Source of the DNA: an uncultured Lachnospiraceae bacterium
Lineage (GTDB): Bacteria; Bacillota; Clostridia; Lachnospirales; Lachnospiraceae
DNA length: 64,000 nt
Assembly (NCBI GenBank): GCA_934309145.1
Contig: CAKRCW010000004.1
Location: 1-64,000 of the forward strand
Reading direction: 5' to 3'
Both the position numbers and the translations under genes were made by a program. Of the stretch, positions 7,849 through 16,219 are shown in pieces. How positions within the stretch are numbered: position 1 is the first letter of the stretch; each line of letters opens with the position of its first letter. The notes beneath the pieces are model-generated. The model did not search any database and was not told where the DNA came from. It saw only the letters and a program-made list of their open reading frames with translations.

Positions 7849-8670
7849 ATGTATAAGATTTTAAAAAAGGAAGTCCTGAATCAGGCAGTTATTATGATGG
7901 AGGTTGAAGCACCTTATGTTGCAGCCAGATGTCAGCCTGGTCAGTTCGTAATCGTAAGAGTAGATGAGGATGGCGAGAGAATCCCACTTACCATCGCTGA
8001 TTACGACAGAGAGAGGAACGCAGTTACAATTATTTTCCAGGTTGTTGGATATTCAACAAAGCTTATGTCAAAGCTTGAAGAAGGAGATTCATTTGAGGAT
8101 TTCGTAGGACCACTCGGACATCCTGCGCCATTTAAAAAATGGAACAAGGTTATCGGTGTTGCAGGTGGTGTTGGAGCAGCTCCTCTTTATCCACAGCTTA
8201 AGAAACTTTCTGAGCAGGGTGTAGAGGTAAGTGTAATTATTGGTGGACGTTCAGCAGAGTTTGTTATTCTTGCAGAGAAGTTTGCAGAGTTCTGTAAGAA
8301 TGTATATATTATGACAGATGATGGCACATTGGGTGATAAGGGTGTCGTAACTAAGAAGCTTCAGGAGCTTATTGATGCAGGTGAGAAGTTTGACCATGTA
8401 ATAGCTATCGGACCACTTATCATGATGAAGTTCGTAGTACAGCTTACTAAGCAGTATGATTTGCCTACAACAGTTTCTCTTAATCCTATTATGATTGACG
8501 GAACTGGTATGTGCGGTGGATGTCGAGTTACAGTCGGTGGAGAGACTAAGTTTGCTTGTGTAGATGGACCTGACTTTGATGGATTCCTTGTTGATTTTGA
8601 TGAGTGCATGAAGAGACAGACCTTCTACAAAGAAGAAGAGCATGAGTGTATGATGAAGATTGCAGAGTAA
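7849..8670 (+). CDS. nfnA: NfnA, FAD/[2Fe-2S] subunit of ferredoxin:NADP+ oxidoreductase
   Basis: 273 residues related to dihydroorotate dehydrogenase electron-transfer subunits. It has a flavin-binding RIPLTI barrel motif, an NAD-binding GVAGGVGAAPLYP loop, and a C-terminal iron-sulfur site. The ligands fit the unusual NfnA pattern of one Asp and three Cys: Asp217, Cys222, Cys225, Cys237. With NfnB it forms a cytoplasmic complex that couples NADH and reduced ferredoxin to NADPH by electron bifurcation. ATG 7849 is chosen because GGGGGA precedes it by 7 bases; an in-frame ATG at 7834 overlaps that site. Eighteen bases separate it from nfnB. Confidence 0.92.
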   Translation: MYKILKKEVLNQAVIMMEVEAPYVAARCQPGQFVIVRVDEDGERIPLTIADYDRERNAVTIIFQVVGYSTKLMSKLEEGDSFEDFVGPLGHPAPFKKWNKVIGVAGGVGAAPLYPQLKKLSEQGVEVSVIIGGRSAEFVILAEKFAEFCKNVYIMTDDGTLGDKGVVTKKLQELIDAGEKFDHVIAIGPLIMMKFVVQLTKQYDLPTTVSLNPIMIDGTGMCGGCRVTVGGETKFACVDGPDFDGFLVDFDECMKRQTFYKEEEHECMMKIAE

Positions 8671-8688
8671 GAGATAGGAGATAAAACA

Positions 8689-10077
8689 ATGCCAAATATG
8701 AGTCCAACTAAGGTTCCTATGCCTCAGCAGGAGCCTAATGTAAGAAATAAGAATTTTGATGAGGTTGCTACAGGTTACACAGCAGAGATGGCTATGGAGG
8801 AGGCAACCAGATGTATAAACTGTAAGAATAAGCCTTGTATGACGGGCTGCCCTGTTAATGTACCTATTCCTGGATTTATTGAGCAGGTTGCAGCAGGTAA
8901 TTTTGAGGCAGCTTATGAGATTATTACAAGCGAGAATGCACTTCCTGCAATTTGTGGACGTGTCTGCCCACAGGAGAATCAGTGTGAGGGTAAGTGCGTA
9001 AGAGGTATAAAGGGTGAGTCGGTTTCTATAGGCCGTCTTGAGAGATTTGTAGCTGATTACCATATGCTTCATGGCAAGAAGGTAGAGAACAACATAGAGA
9101 AAAATGGCAAGAAGGTTGCTGTAGTTGGCTCTGGTCCTTCGGGTATAACCTGTGCAGGTGAGCTTGCTAAGAAGGGTTATGATGTTACAATATTTGAAGC
9201 ATTACATAAGGCTGGTGGAGTTTTAAGCTATGGTATTCCGGAGTTCAGACTTCCTAAGGCTTTGGTTGCAAAGGAACTTGAGAATGTTACTAATCTTGGT
9301 GTTGATATAGAGACTAACGTAGTTATAGGTCGTTCTCTCACTGTTGATGATTTGTTTGAGAGAGGCTTTGAGGCTGTATTCCTTGGAACAGGAGCAGGTC
9401 TCCCTAACTTTTTAAGAATTCCTGGAGAGAATTTACTTGGTGTATATTCAGCAAATGAGTTCCTTACAAGAGTTAATCTTATGAAGGCATACAAGAAGGG
9501 TGAGGTTCCAACACCTGTAAAGGTTGGCAAGAGAGTAGCTGTAGTAGGTGCTGGTAATGTTGCTATGGATGCAGCAAGAACAGCTAAGAGATTAGGTGCA
9601 GAAGAAGTTTACATCGTATATAGACGTGGAGCAGAGGAAGTTCCTGCAAGAGCAGAGGAGGTTGAACATGCTAAGGAAGAGGGCGTAATCTTCAAGCTCC
9701 TCAATAACCCTGTTAAGATTCTTGGTGAAGATGGATGGGTTAAGGGAATAGAGGTAGTTGAGCAGAAGCTTGGCGAACCTGATGCTTCTGGAAGAAGAAG
9801 ACCTGAGCCTATCGAGGGTTCTAATTATGTTATAGATGTTGAGACAGTAGTAATTGCTATAGGTCAGTCTCCAAACCCACTTATCCGTCAGACAACTGAG
9901 GGACTTGAGACACAGAAGTGGGGCGGAATCATCGTCAATGAGGAGACAAATGAGAGTACTCGTAAGAATGTATATGCCGGTGGAGATGTAGTAACTGGTG
10001 CTGCTACTGTAATCCTTGCAATGGGTGCAGGTAAGAAAGCTGCAAAGGCAATTGATGAGTCTCTTAGAGAAGCATAG
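8689..10077 (+). CDS. nfnB: NfnB, NADPH-binding flavoprotein subunit (glutamate synthase small-subunit-like)
   Basis: 462 residues. The N-terminal domain holds the cysteines for two [4Fe-4S] clusters (RCINCKNKPCMTGCP and ICGRVCPQENQCEGKC). Two Rossmann folds follow: FAD-binding VAVVGSGPSGITCAGELAKKGY and NADP-binding VAVVGAGNVAMDAARTAKRLG, ending in an ATVILAMGAGKKAAKAID helix. Such proteins are often annotated as glutamate synthase small subunit or GltA, but the pairing with NfnA points to transhydrogenation between ferredoxin, NADH and NADPH. ATAGGAGAT precedes ATG 8689. It fits the ferredoxin-reducing butyrate pathway later in the window. Confidence 0.92.
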   Translation: MPNMSPTKVPMPQQEPNVRNKNFDEVATGYTAEMAMEEATRCINCKNKPCMTGCPVNVPIPGFIEQVAAGNFEAAYEIITSENALPAICGRVCPQENQCEGKCVRGIKGESVSIGRLERFVADYHMLHGKKVENNIEKNGKKVAVVGSGPSGITCAGELAKKGYDVTIFEALHKAGGVLSYGIPEFRLPKALVAKELENVTNLGVDIETNVVIGRSLTVDDLFERGFEAVFLGTGAGLPNFLRIPGENLLGVYSANEFLTRVNLMKAYKKGEVPTPVKVGKRVAVVGAGNVAMDAARTAKRLGAEEVYIVYRRGAEEVPARAEEVEHAKEEGVIFKLLNNPVKILGEDGWVKGIEVVEQKLGEPDASGRRRPEPIEGSNYVIDVETVVIAIGQSPNPLIRQTTEGLETQKWGGIIVNEETNESTRKNVYAGGDVVTGAATVILAMGAGKKAAKAIDESLREA

Positions 10078-10098
10078 TGTGTGATAAGGAGTGATTGC

Positions 10099-10611
10099 AT
10101 GGATCAATATGCAGAGCAGCTGCTTAAAGCTAATCCTACTTTAAAACAGAAATTACTTCTGGTTGGCTCTATTGCATTTACTGTGGTTGGAGTGTTTCTT
10201 ATGATATTTGTAAGTGGAAGTATGGGACTTACTCTTATAATTATCGGTGCCATGTTGATTGGATTAACGATTAACAGGCTGAATACCGAATATGAGTATG
10301 TGTTTACTAATACTGACTGCGACATAGCAAGAATTATCAACAAATCCAGTCGTAAGGATGTTTATTCGTTTACTGATGGTGATGTCCTTAGAATTCTGCC
10401 TTACAGCTCAGAAAAGTTTCAAAATGAGCTTCAGGTGAATACTAATATGGCAATTAAAGATTTCACATCTGGCAACAGAGACAGGGAAAAAGCATGGTTT
10501 GCGTTTTTGATATCAGCTTCTGATGCTACGACAGCTGTTATATTAGAGCTAAACGAGAAAACATATAATCATATAAAAAAATGCTACAAGGCTAAGTACG
10601 AAGAAAAGTAG
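10099..10611 (+). CDS. Uncharacterised membrane protein with two transmembrane helices
   Basis: 170 residues. Two adjacent hydrophobic helices at about 20-60 (LLLVGSIAFTVVGVFLMIF and MGLTLIIIGAMLIGL), then a soluble domain of about 105 residues with alternating strands (YEYVFTNTDCDIARI). The overall form resembles small families with a PH-like cytosolic domain after two helices, but I do not recognise it with confidence. AAGGAG lies 7 bases before ATG 10099; a GTG at 10081 is less likely. It begins 21 bases after nfnB and ends at a strong terminator, so it is the last gene of the nfn operon. Confidence 0.72.
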   Translation: MDQYAEQLLKANPTLKQKLLLVGSIAFTVVGVFLMIFVSGSMGLTLIIIGAMLIGLTINRLNTEYEYVFTNTDCDIARIINKSSRKDVYSFTDGDVLRILPYSSEKFQNELQVNTNMAIKDFTSGNRDREKAWFAFLISASDATTAVILELNEKTYNHIKKCYKAKYEEK

Positions 10612-10623
10612 TATTATATAATC

Positions 10624-10668
10624 AGGTTGCATAAATGGATGTATAATCCGTATATGCAACCTTTTTTT
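10624..10668 (+). terminator. Intrinsic terminator of the nfnAB operon
   Basis: Perfect 10-base stem AGGTTGCATA (10624-10633) with TATGCAACCT (10653-10662), followed by a run of seven T. It separates the nfn operon from the convergent adhesin gene. Confidence 0.9.
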
Positions 10669-10681
10669 ATTGTTATAAGTA

Positions 10682-13600
10682 TTATAAATTCATTTTGTTA
10701 TTTGATTTATGATTTTTTTTGATTATTACAGATATGAATGTGATTAAGGTGATAAATCCCAAAATGATATATGGAAGCACAGCGTATGTATCTCCTGTTT
10801 TAGGTGTATCAGGAGGATTGTCAGGATATGTTATTGTCTGTTCTTTATTGTTGATATCTGTGTGTACTGCTACAATCTGATCATTGTGATATAAAACTTC
10901 GTATAAAACAATACTTTTGCCTGCCAATTCTGTAGAGTCAAGGTTAAATTCAACATCTACAGAATCATTTGCGGATTCACATACGAAATCGGTCTGCCCT
11001 GTTATTTCGTTTTCGTTTATTATATATGGCTTTGATGTGGCGGGATTCATAATGATTCCTTGTATGGTGTATTTATCACCCTCTATCAGATTGGTATATT
11101 TTATTTCATCTATAATATTGGCATTGTTATTTAATGTGCCGGTATTTGTGTTCGTTGTTGTATCTCTTGCAGACGTAGTAAGCTCTGGAATAAGAAGCTC
11201 ATTGTGTATGTAGAGAGTTTCTAAGATGTGTTTGTTTAAAACATTGCCAGATGATGTTTCTATCAATGTTCCATCTAACGCTAATGTGATTTCTATATCA
11301 TCTATTGGTTTATATCCCTTTGGAGTATTTTCTCTTATGATGTATTTGCCGGGCAACAGTGTATCAGATGATATGGCATGTCCGTTCTTATCGGTTGAGA
11401 TGGTTTCTATTATAGCGTCCTTTTCGTGTATCAGCGTCCCAGAGTTATCTGAGAAATATATATTTTCCGCGGCAATTATGTCAAAAGTTATATCCGATAG
11501 GGGAATACTGTCAGTGACAAAATCGTTATCTGAGGTGTTCCATTCTCTTGTATCACCTGTCTTGTATATTTCTATCTGACCTGTGACAGGGGTATTGTAC
11601 AGACTTATAGTTATATGTGCTGCATTTTTGTCAGGGCAGTCTTTATCTATACAGCTTTCATATGCATTGTTTGCTGATATTTCAAAATCATAGAAACTGT
11701 CGGGAGCCTGGTTGTAATATCCATCGGGACATGAGGTTTCACATATTCCATATCGCCCTGGAAAGAGGGGAGATGAGGTTTTGAGTATTCCGTCTGAGTC
11801 AGTTGTTAAATCTGTCATGACATATTCCTCTGTATCATATGACCATATGGAAAAGGTTGCAGGATTGTTTTTTATTAAATTTCCTGTTGAAATATCATAT
11901 TTGCATATTTTTATGTATGCTTTGAAGCTATCGTCAGTGAAATACCTTATTTCCTGTGGTGTGTCTGAATTGCAGTTTATCTCCACTATAAAATCATCTA
12001 TTGGAAGATAATTATTTGGTACTGTAGTTTCTTTTACCAAGTAAGTGCCATATTCGATAGGTGTACTTAATGCATATCCATTTTCGTCTGTAAATAACTC
12101 TCTGTTGCCATCATCTGTCAGTATAACAGCCTTGTCGTTATTCCATATATACTTACCATTTTCATCAATATTTAAATCAGATATCCTGCATGCCATAAAG
12201 CCGGCATTAGCGAGAGGAATATCTCCATCCATAGTCTCGCCATATTTTATTATCTGAAATGCCTGTTTGGCAATGGAATTAGTAAATATATATTCTGCTG
12301 GCAGCGTTTCTGGTGTATAACGTTCGCTGCCTGTTATTTTATAGGTTCTTATGGTACTGTCTGTTATGTATCCTTCTGGTGCTTTTGTCTCTCTTATAGT
12401 CAATGTTCCAAGAGGGAGTATTATATCCCCTGAAGCATTTGTATAGAAGGAATCGCCGCTTGTCAGATGAGCCTCGTCCATGAAAACATATCCGTTGTCA
12501 TCGCTCTTAAAATGCCATGTTTTGTCAGGAATGTAACCAAGCTCGGATGGCTCTGGTTCAGAATATAGTTTGTAGAAGCATACCTCGAATTCTGCACCAG
12601 ATACAGGCTTTTTGCTGTCATTTTGCTTATAGAGTAAAAGGCCTGGGAAAGAGCTGACAGGTGTGTCTGAGACATTGATACTTACAGGAGTGGCTGATGG
12701 CACATCTATTGTATAAATTGACTTGTCTAACAGGTAGGTTTGCGGGGCGTTTAACTCCGATATGTAATATGTTCCAAAAGGAATATTTGATACGGATGCT
12801 TCACCTGTTTCATTGGTCGTTATCGTGGCAACAGGATTTGTCTGGCTGCCGGCATCATCCATGCTTTCATAAATTCCGTATGTTGCAAGCTTTAAGCTGT
12901 AACAGGTGTTGCCATCTGTTGCTTCGGGCAACGCAGAACATTTATTAAGCTTTATACTGCCTGTCTGTTGCTTGGCAAAAAGCTGTTGGGATTTGGCGGT
13001 TAGAGAATTGTTTGGTGATGCAACAGCGATATCCTGATAGTATTGTGCAGTGAAAAAACGTGATGCGGCGTAGCATCCGTCGATTCCGTCACCATCTCCG
13101 TAATATGGAGTGTGACCTGCGGCAGTTGGAATATTTATATTCAAATCGAGAGTTTTGCCCTTTGATATGTCAGCTGCTGACACAGTTATTGTTGCAGTCT
13201 GGTAAAACTCTACACCATCGCATGGAGGAAAGCCTCCGTAAGCAGAATCTATAACACCAAGCCGTATAGTCTGTCTTGGAGTTGAAGAGAGCTTGCCATA
13301 ATCAATATTTACGTTAATGTTATTCTTTTCACCTTCTGAAAATGATATATAATCGTAATACCCATTTGAGGAAGGATAGGCTGGAAAACTAAGAGCAGCT
13401 TCGTGATTGTAGCTGATATTGCCTGAATTTCCGACAGAATCTGGGCTGTATATAAGCTTTGATTCACAGCGAAACGCCTTATATGTAACCTGATAACTTA
13501 TCTTTCCCTCAAATGTATAAGCTGACCAGTCAAAATCCTGATTTTTACTGTCTGCAGGAAGCTCTACCCAATTGCCTGAGGAATCCTTAAGCTTAATGAG

Positions 13601-14440
13601 TATCTCCTGTGATGGGACAGTATATGCAGATAAGAATGCATTTGTGCTGTCCCAGCCGTTTACATTGGTGTTAAATCTAGCATATGAGCCGAGGGAGTAC
13701 AGATATTCAGATGCCTCGGCAACCTGAGAATCATTAGAAAGGCGGCTTCCGGTTATTGCTGATATACGGGAACCATTAAGCTTATGAATAACGGCAGCAG
13801 TTAACGCGTGAGCTTCAGTTGATGACATCTTGAAAAAAGTTCCGTTTACAAGTATTCCTGTGTATGCTGTTCCATCTAGTACATATATGCCGTATGTACC
13901 GCCCATGTTAGAGTTTGCTTCCGGAAGACCGATAATATCGTTATTGACGCTTGAGAGTCCTCCATAGCCATACATATTGACTGCCGCCGCACCAGCCTTG
14001 TCTGCTGTTGTTGATGATGACGAGTCTGTCATGCCAATTTCTGTGTAGGGGGTGGCAGAGGAAGGAGCATTTTTGCTTGGCTCTATACAGTATGCGGCAA
14101 GACCTGCAGCGTTAGGACCGGTACAGTTTAACAGGTTGTGGGTTTCGCTAAAATAACTTCCTGTTCCTGTAAGCACCTGGTTAACATATGTTCCGCTAGG
14201 CGACACTGAAAAATTATATGGTGACAGATCGTGCAGCATGGGAATGCTGTCGGTTGCTGTTGCAGTTTCATCTGCTGCATATTCAGTGGCTGTTAGCAAA
14301 GCTTCATCAGTTACATATCCGGCAGTACCAATGGAATCATCTAAGATATTGTTGGCTGCCTGTGCAGGTATAATCATAATGTTGATGATAACTGCAAGTA
14401 TGATGAAAATTGATAGTAAAATGTGTTTTGGTTTGTACAT
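10682..14440 (-). CDS. Wall-anchored adhesin with thioester-like, SpaA and VaFE domains
   Basis: 1252 residues. A signal peptide (YKPKHILLSIFIILAVI) is followed by a thioester-domain-like region with Cys118 in AYCIEPS. A long beta-rich part follows, then about five SpaA/Cna-B-type modules that typically begin KxxK and end in E (for example TLTIRETKAPEGY and YLVKETTVPNNY). A VaFE-type repeat (LTTSARD and IVAVHTDINNKEQTI) comes next, then PKTGD at 1213-1217, a hydrophobic helix and a basic tail: a sorting signal for covalent attachment to peptidoglycan. The modules normally carry isopeptide or ester crosslinks. ATG 14440 follows AAGGAGG by eight bases. Transcribed alone, with a candidate promoter at 14486-14515. 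Confidence 0.85.
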   Translation of the reverse strand: MYKPKHILLSIFIILAVIINIMIIPAQAANNILDDSIGTAGYVTDEALLTATEYAADETATATDSIPMLHDLSPYNFSVSPSGTYVNQVLTGTGSYFSETHNLLNCTGPNAAGLAAYCIEPSKNAPSSATPYTEIGMTDSSSSTTADKAGAAAVNMYGYGGLSSVNNDIIGLPEANSNMGGTYGIYVLDGTAYTGILVNGTFFKMSSTEAHALTAAVIHKLNGSRISAITGSRLSNDSQVAEASEYLYSLGSYARFNTNVNGWDSTNAFLSAYTVPSQEILIKLKDSSGNWVELPADSKNQDFDWSAYTFEGKISYQVTYKAFRCESKLIYSPDSVGNSGNISYNHEAALSFPAYPSSNGYYDYISFSEGEKNNINVNIDYGKLSSTPRQTIRLGVIDSAYGGFPPCDGVEFYQTATITVSAADISKGKTLDLNINIPTAAGHTPYYGDGDGIDGCYAASRFFTAQYYQDIAVASPNNSLTAKSQQLFAKQQTGSIKLNKCSALPEATDGNTCYSLKLATYGIYESMDDAGSQTNPVATITTNETGEASVSNIPFGTYYISELNAPQTYLLDKSIYTIDVPSATPVSINVSDTPVSSFPGLLLYKQNDSKKPVSGAEFEVCFYKLYSEPEPSELGYIPDKTWHFKSDDNGYVFMDEAHLTSGDSFYTNASGDIILPLGTLTIRETKAPEGYITDSTIRTYKITGSERYTPETLPAEYIFTNSIAKQAFQIIKYGETMDGDIPLANAGFMACRISDLNIDENGKYIWNNDKAVILTDDGNRELFTDENGYALSTPIEYGTYLVKETTVPNNYLPIDDFIVEINCNSDTPQEIRYFTDDSFKAYIKICKYDISTGNLIKNNPATFSIWSYDTEEYVMTDLTTDSDGILKTSSPLFPGRYGICETSCPDGYYNQAPDSFYDFEISANNAYESCIDKDCPDKNAAHITISLYNTPVTGQIEIYKTGDTREWNTSDNDFVTDSIPLSDITFDIIAAENIYFSDNSGTLIHEKDAIIETISTDKNGHAISSDTLLPGKYIIRENTPKGYKPIDDIEITLALDGTLIETSSGNVLNKHILETLYIHNELLIPELTTSARDTTTNTNTGTLNNNANIIDEIKYTNLIEGDKYTIQGIIMNPATSKPYIINENEITGQTDFVCESANDSVDVEFNLDSTELAGKSIVLYEVLYHNDQIVAVHTDINNKEQTITYPDNPPDTPKTGDTYAVLPYIILGFITLITFISVIIKKNHKSNNKMNL

Positions 14441-14485
14441 AAATTGTACCTCCTTAAAGAAATATTTTTTATATATGTAAACTGT

Positions 14486-14515
14486 CTTATAAAAATAGAC
14501 AGATTGATTGTGCAA
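14486..14515 (-). promoter_or_regulatory. Candidate promoter of the adhesin gene with inverted repeat
   Basis: On the minus strand, TTGCAC (14515-14510) and TATAAG (14491-14486) are 18 bases apart. A 6-base inverted repeat (CTGTCT at 14482-14487, AGACAG at 14497-14502) overlaps the -10 region and may be an operator. The hexamers are imperfect, so this is tentative. Confidence 0.4.
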
Positions 14516-14568
14516 TTCTTGAATAAAATAATTGATTTTACAGAAACTATCGATATAAATAAGAGAGT

Positions 14569-15015
14569 ATGGGTATGTTAGATATGGTGAAGATATATAA
14601 TAATGTAATATTGTGGCTTACTGGCGGAATTATATATTTTTATATGGAGATAGCATTCCGGGGCTATTCACATTTTTCTATGCTTATATGTGGTGGAGTA
14701 TGCTTTATTACAGTGGGATGTATGGGGAGAAAAATACTTGCAAACAGTAAAAATATGTTGGTGGCATTGCCGAAAATTATGGTATCAGGCATGCTTATAA
14801 TCACGTTTTATGAATTTGTAACAGGAGTTTTGGTTAATAAGGTGTTAGGATGGAATGTATGGGACTATTCAGAGCAGAAATATAACGTGATGGGGCAGAT
14901 ATGCCTTGTATATTCGTTGCTCTGGTCAGTGTTAAGCTTGTTATGTGTATATCTGGATATTATAATTAGAAAGTATATATTCGATGAATTGCCTGTAAAG
15001 GCAAACCAGACTTAA
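14569..15015 (+). CDS. Putative membrane protein of the CmpB/ABC-transporter type IV family
   Basis: 148 residues with four hydrophobic helices. The motifs ICGGVCFITVGCMGR, ITFYEFVTGVLVNKVLGWNVWDYS and the end QICLVYSLLWSVLSLLCVYLDI match the small membrane family called putative ABC-transporter type IV (CmpB). The conserved E-x3-G and WDYS parts are visible. Function unproven; no ATPase is adjacent. The start is uncertain: ATG 14569 follows a weak AAGAGAG, and ATG 14584 is possible. Divergent from the adhesin gene and convergent with the small protein at 15056. Confidence 0.75.
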   Translation: MGMLDMVKIYNNVILWLTGGIIYFYMEIAFRGYSHFSMLICGGVCFITVGCMGRKILANSKNMLVALPKIMVSGMLIITFYEFVTGVLVNKVLGWNVWDYSEQKYNVMGQICLVYSLLWSVLSLLCVYLDIIIRKYIFDELPVKANQT

Positions 15016-15031
15016 AGAGTTAAGTCTGGTT
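14989..15031. terminator. Paired hairpins between convergent genes
   Basis: Two adjacent stems share position 15004: TTGCCT/AGGCAA (14989-14994 with 14999-15004) and a 12-base perfect stem, AACCAGACTTAA (15004-15015) with TTAAGTCTGGTT (15020-15031), loop AGAG. The plus-gene stop codon is inside the second stem. Neither side has a strong T-run, so it may act as a transcript-end stabiliser or weak bidirectional terminator. Confidence 0.5.
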
Positions 15032-15055
15032 AGATATGTAGAATGTTAATTTCGA

Positions 15056-15289
15056 TTATGGCTCAAGCGGAGTCATCTTAAGTCCCTTGTACATCTTGGT
15101 GTATAAGCTCTTTTCATCCTGATAGAGCATATATCCACGAGGACCATCCTTAACAATATATGCATATTTGTTCTTCTGAACGTTCATATATAAAACCTCT
15201 TCAACGTTCAATTCTTTTGCCTTAGCCTTTGCAGTATATACGTTTAGTGGCTCTAATTTAAATTTCTTTACAGCCTGATCTACTGTCAT
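15056..15289 (-). CDS. Small uncharacterised protein (77 aa)
   Basis: 77 residues, Lys-rich, predicted soluble. Residues 1-33 look helical (TVDQAVKKFKLEPLNVYTAKAKAKELN); the rest alternates strands with aromatic residues (YIVKDGPRGYMLYQDEKSLY). GGGAGGT lies 8 bases before ATG 15289, so translation is well supported. I do not recognise the family. It stands alone on the minus strand between two convergent hairpins and the divergent queH. Confidence 0.7.
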   Translation of the reverse strand: MTVDQAVKKFKLEPLNVYTAKAKAKELNVEEVLYMNVQKNKYAYIVKDGPRGYMLYQDEKSLYTKMYKGLKMTPLEP

Positions 15290-15485
15290 TATAATTACCT
15301 CCCATCTGGCATTACAATTATTGCTTGATATTGTAGTATCAAACCACTATAATGATAGCAATACGATTAATTAATAATAGTATATTGTATATTATTGCCA
15401 AAGTCAACTGTTAAAAATGACTAAAAATTAAAAAAAATATCTATACAGTTTATAGTGATAAAGATAGTGATAAAGAGGTCGGATA

Positions 15486-16094
15486 ATGAATAGTGATAAC
15501 AATATAGAAGAACCAAAGCCTAAAATGTTGCTTCATGCATGCTGTGCACCATGCAGCTCACATGTACTTGAGGTGCTCTTTGGGTTATATGATATTACAG
15601 TATTTTTCTATAATCCTAATATTACCGAGGAAGAGGAATATAGAAAGAGAGTGGCAGAGCTTATAAGATTTGTAGGTGAAGCACCATTTGCAAGGGGTGT
15701 AAAGGTGATAGATGGCGATTATGAGCCAGAGCTTTTTTTTGATATGTCAAAGGGACTAGAGGAGGAACCGGAGCGTGGGAAACGCTGTTACAAATGTTAT
15801 GAGCTGCGTATGAAAAAAACGGCTAAGTATGCAGCGGAGCATGGCTATGATGTATTTACAACTACATTATCTATTAGTCCGTATAAGAATGCAAAATGGT
15901 TAAATGAGATTGGTGCGAGACTTTCGGATGAATATCAGATTGGATATCTGTATAGTGATTTTAAGAAGAAAAATGGCTATGCCCGCTCTATAGAATTGTC
16001 GCACGAATATGATTTGTACAGACAGGATTATTGCGGCTGCATTTACAGCAAAGAGGAGAGAGCCAAAAAGGTTTCATTAAAGGGGTTGTTTTAA
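15486..16094 (+). CDS. queH: Epoxyqueuosine reductase QueH
   Basis: 202 residues of the DUF208 family, which reduces epoxyqueuosine to queuosine in the wobble position of tRNAs with GUN anticodons, as the non-homologous replacement for QueG. Diagnostic cysteine pairs are all present: HACCAPCSSHVLE near the N-terminus, KRCYKCYELRM in the middle, and QDYCGCIYSKEER near the end, for an iron-sulfur cluster and an adjacent metal. A weak AGAGGTCGG precedes ATG 15486. Single gene ending at a strong terminator. The window's tRNA-His (GTG) is a likely substrate. Confidence 0.92.
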   Translation: MNSDNNIEEPKPKMLLHACCAPCSSHVLEVLFGLYDITVFFYNPNITEEEEYRKRVAELIRFVGEAPFARGVKVIDGDYEPELFFDMSKGLEEEPERGKRCYKCYELRMKKTAKYAAEHGYDVFTTTLSISPYKNAKWLNEIGARLSDEYQIGYLYSDFKKKNGYARSIELSHEYDLYRQDYCGCIYSKEERAKKVSLKGLF

Positions 16095-16128
16095 GTCGGA
16101 TTTTGTGGTAAACTTTTATAAATTTAGG

Positions 16129-16181
16129 AAAAAAAGAGCTACGTCAGAAGCCGTAATTCTGCCGTTTCACTCTTTTTTTTT
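16129..16181 (+). terminator. Intrinsic terminator after queH, possibly an attenuator in front of carA
   Basis: Outer stem AAAAAAAGAG (16129-16138) with CTCTTTTTTT (16170-16179), inner stem ACG/CGT and CAGAA/TTCTG around loop GCCGTAA, followed by a T-run to 16181. It ends 39 bases before carA. It can simply end queH, but a possible promoter (TTGTTT 16086-16091, TAAACT 16109-16114) would place it in the carA leader. Confidence 0.85.
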
Positions 16182-16219
16182 GAGTAAAAATCCCATATAT
16201 AAATGAAAGGACAGGAACG

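Noticed and set aside
8251..9072. 273-codon frame opposite nfnA and nfnB
   Set aside because: Opposite two well-supported enzymes; composition is that of a shadow frame.
16182..16219. PyrR-type binding site or T-box upstream of carA
   Set aside because: No recognisable PyrR anti-antiterminator or T-box sequence could be found by eye.
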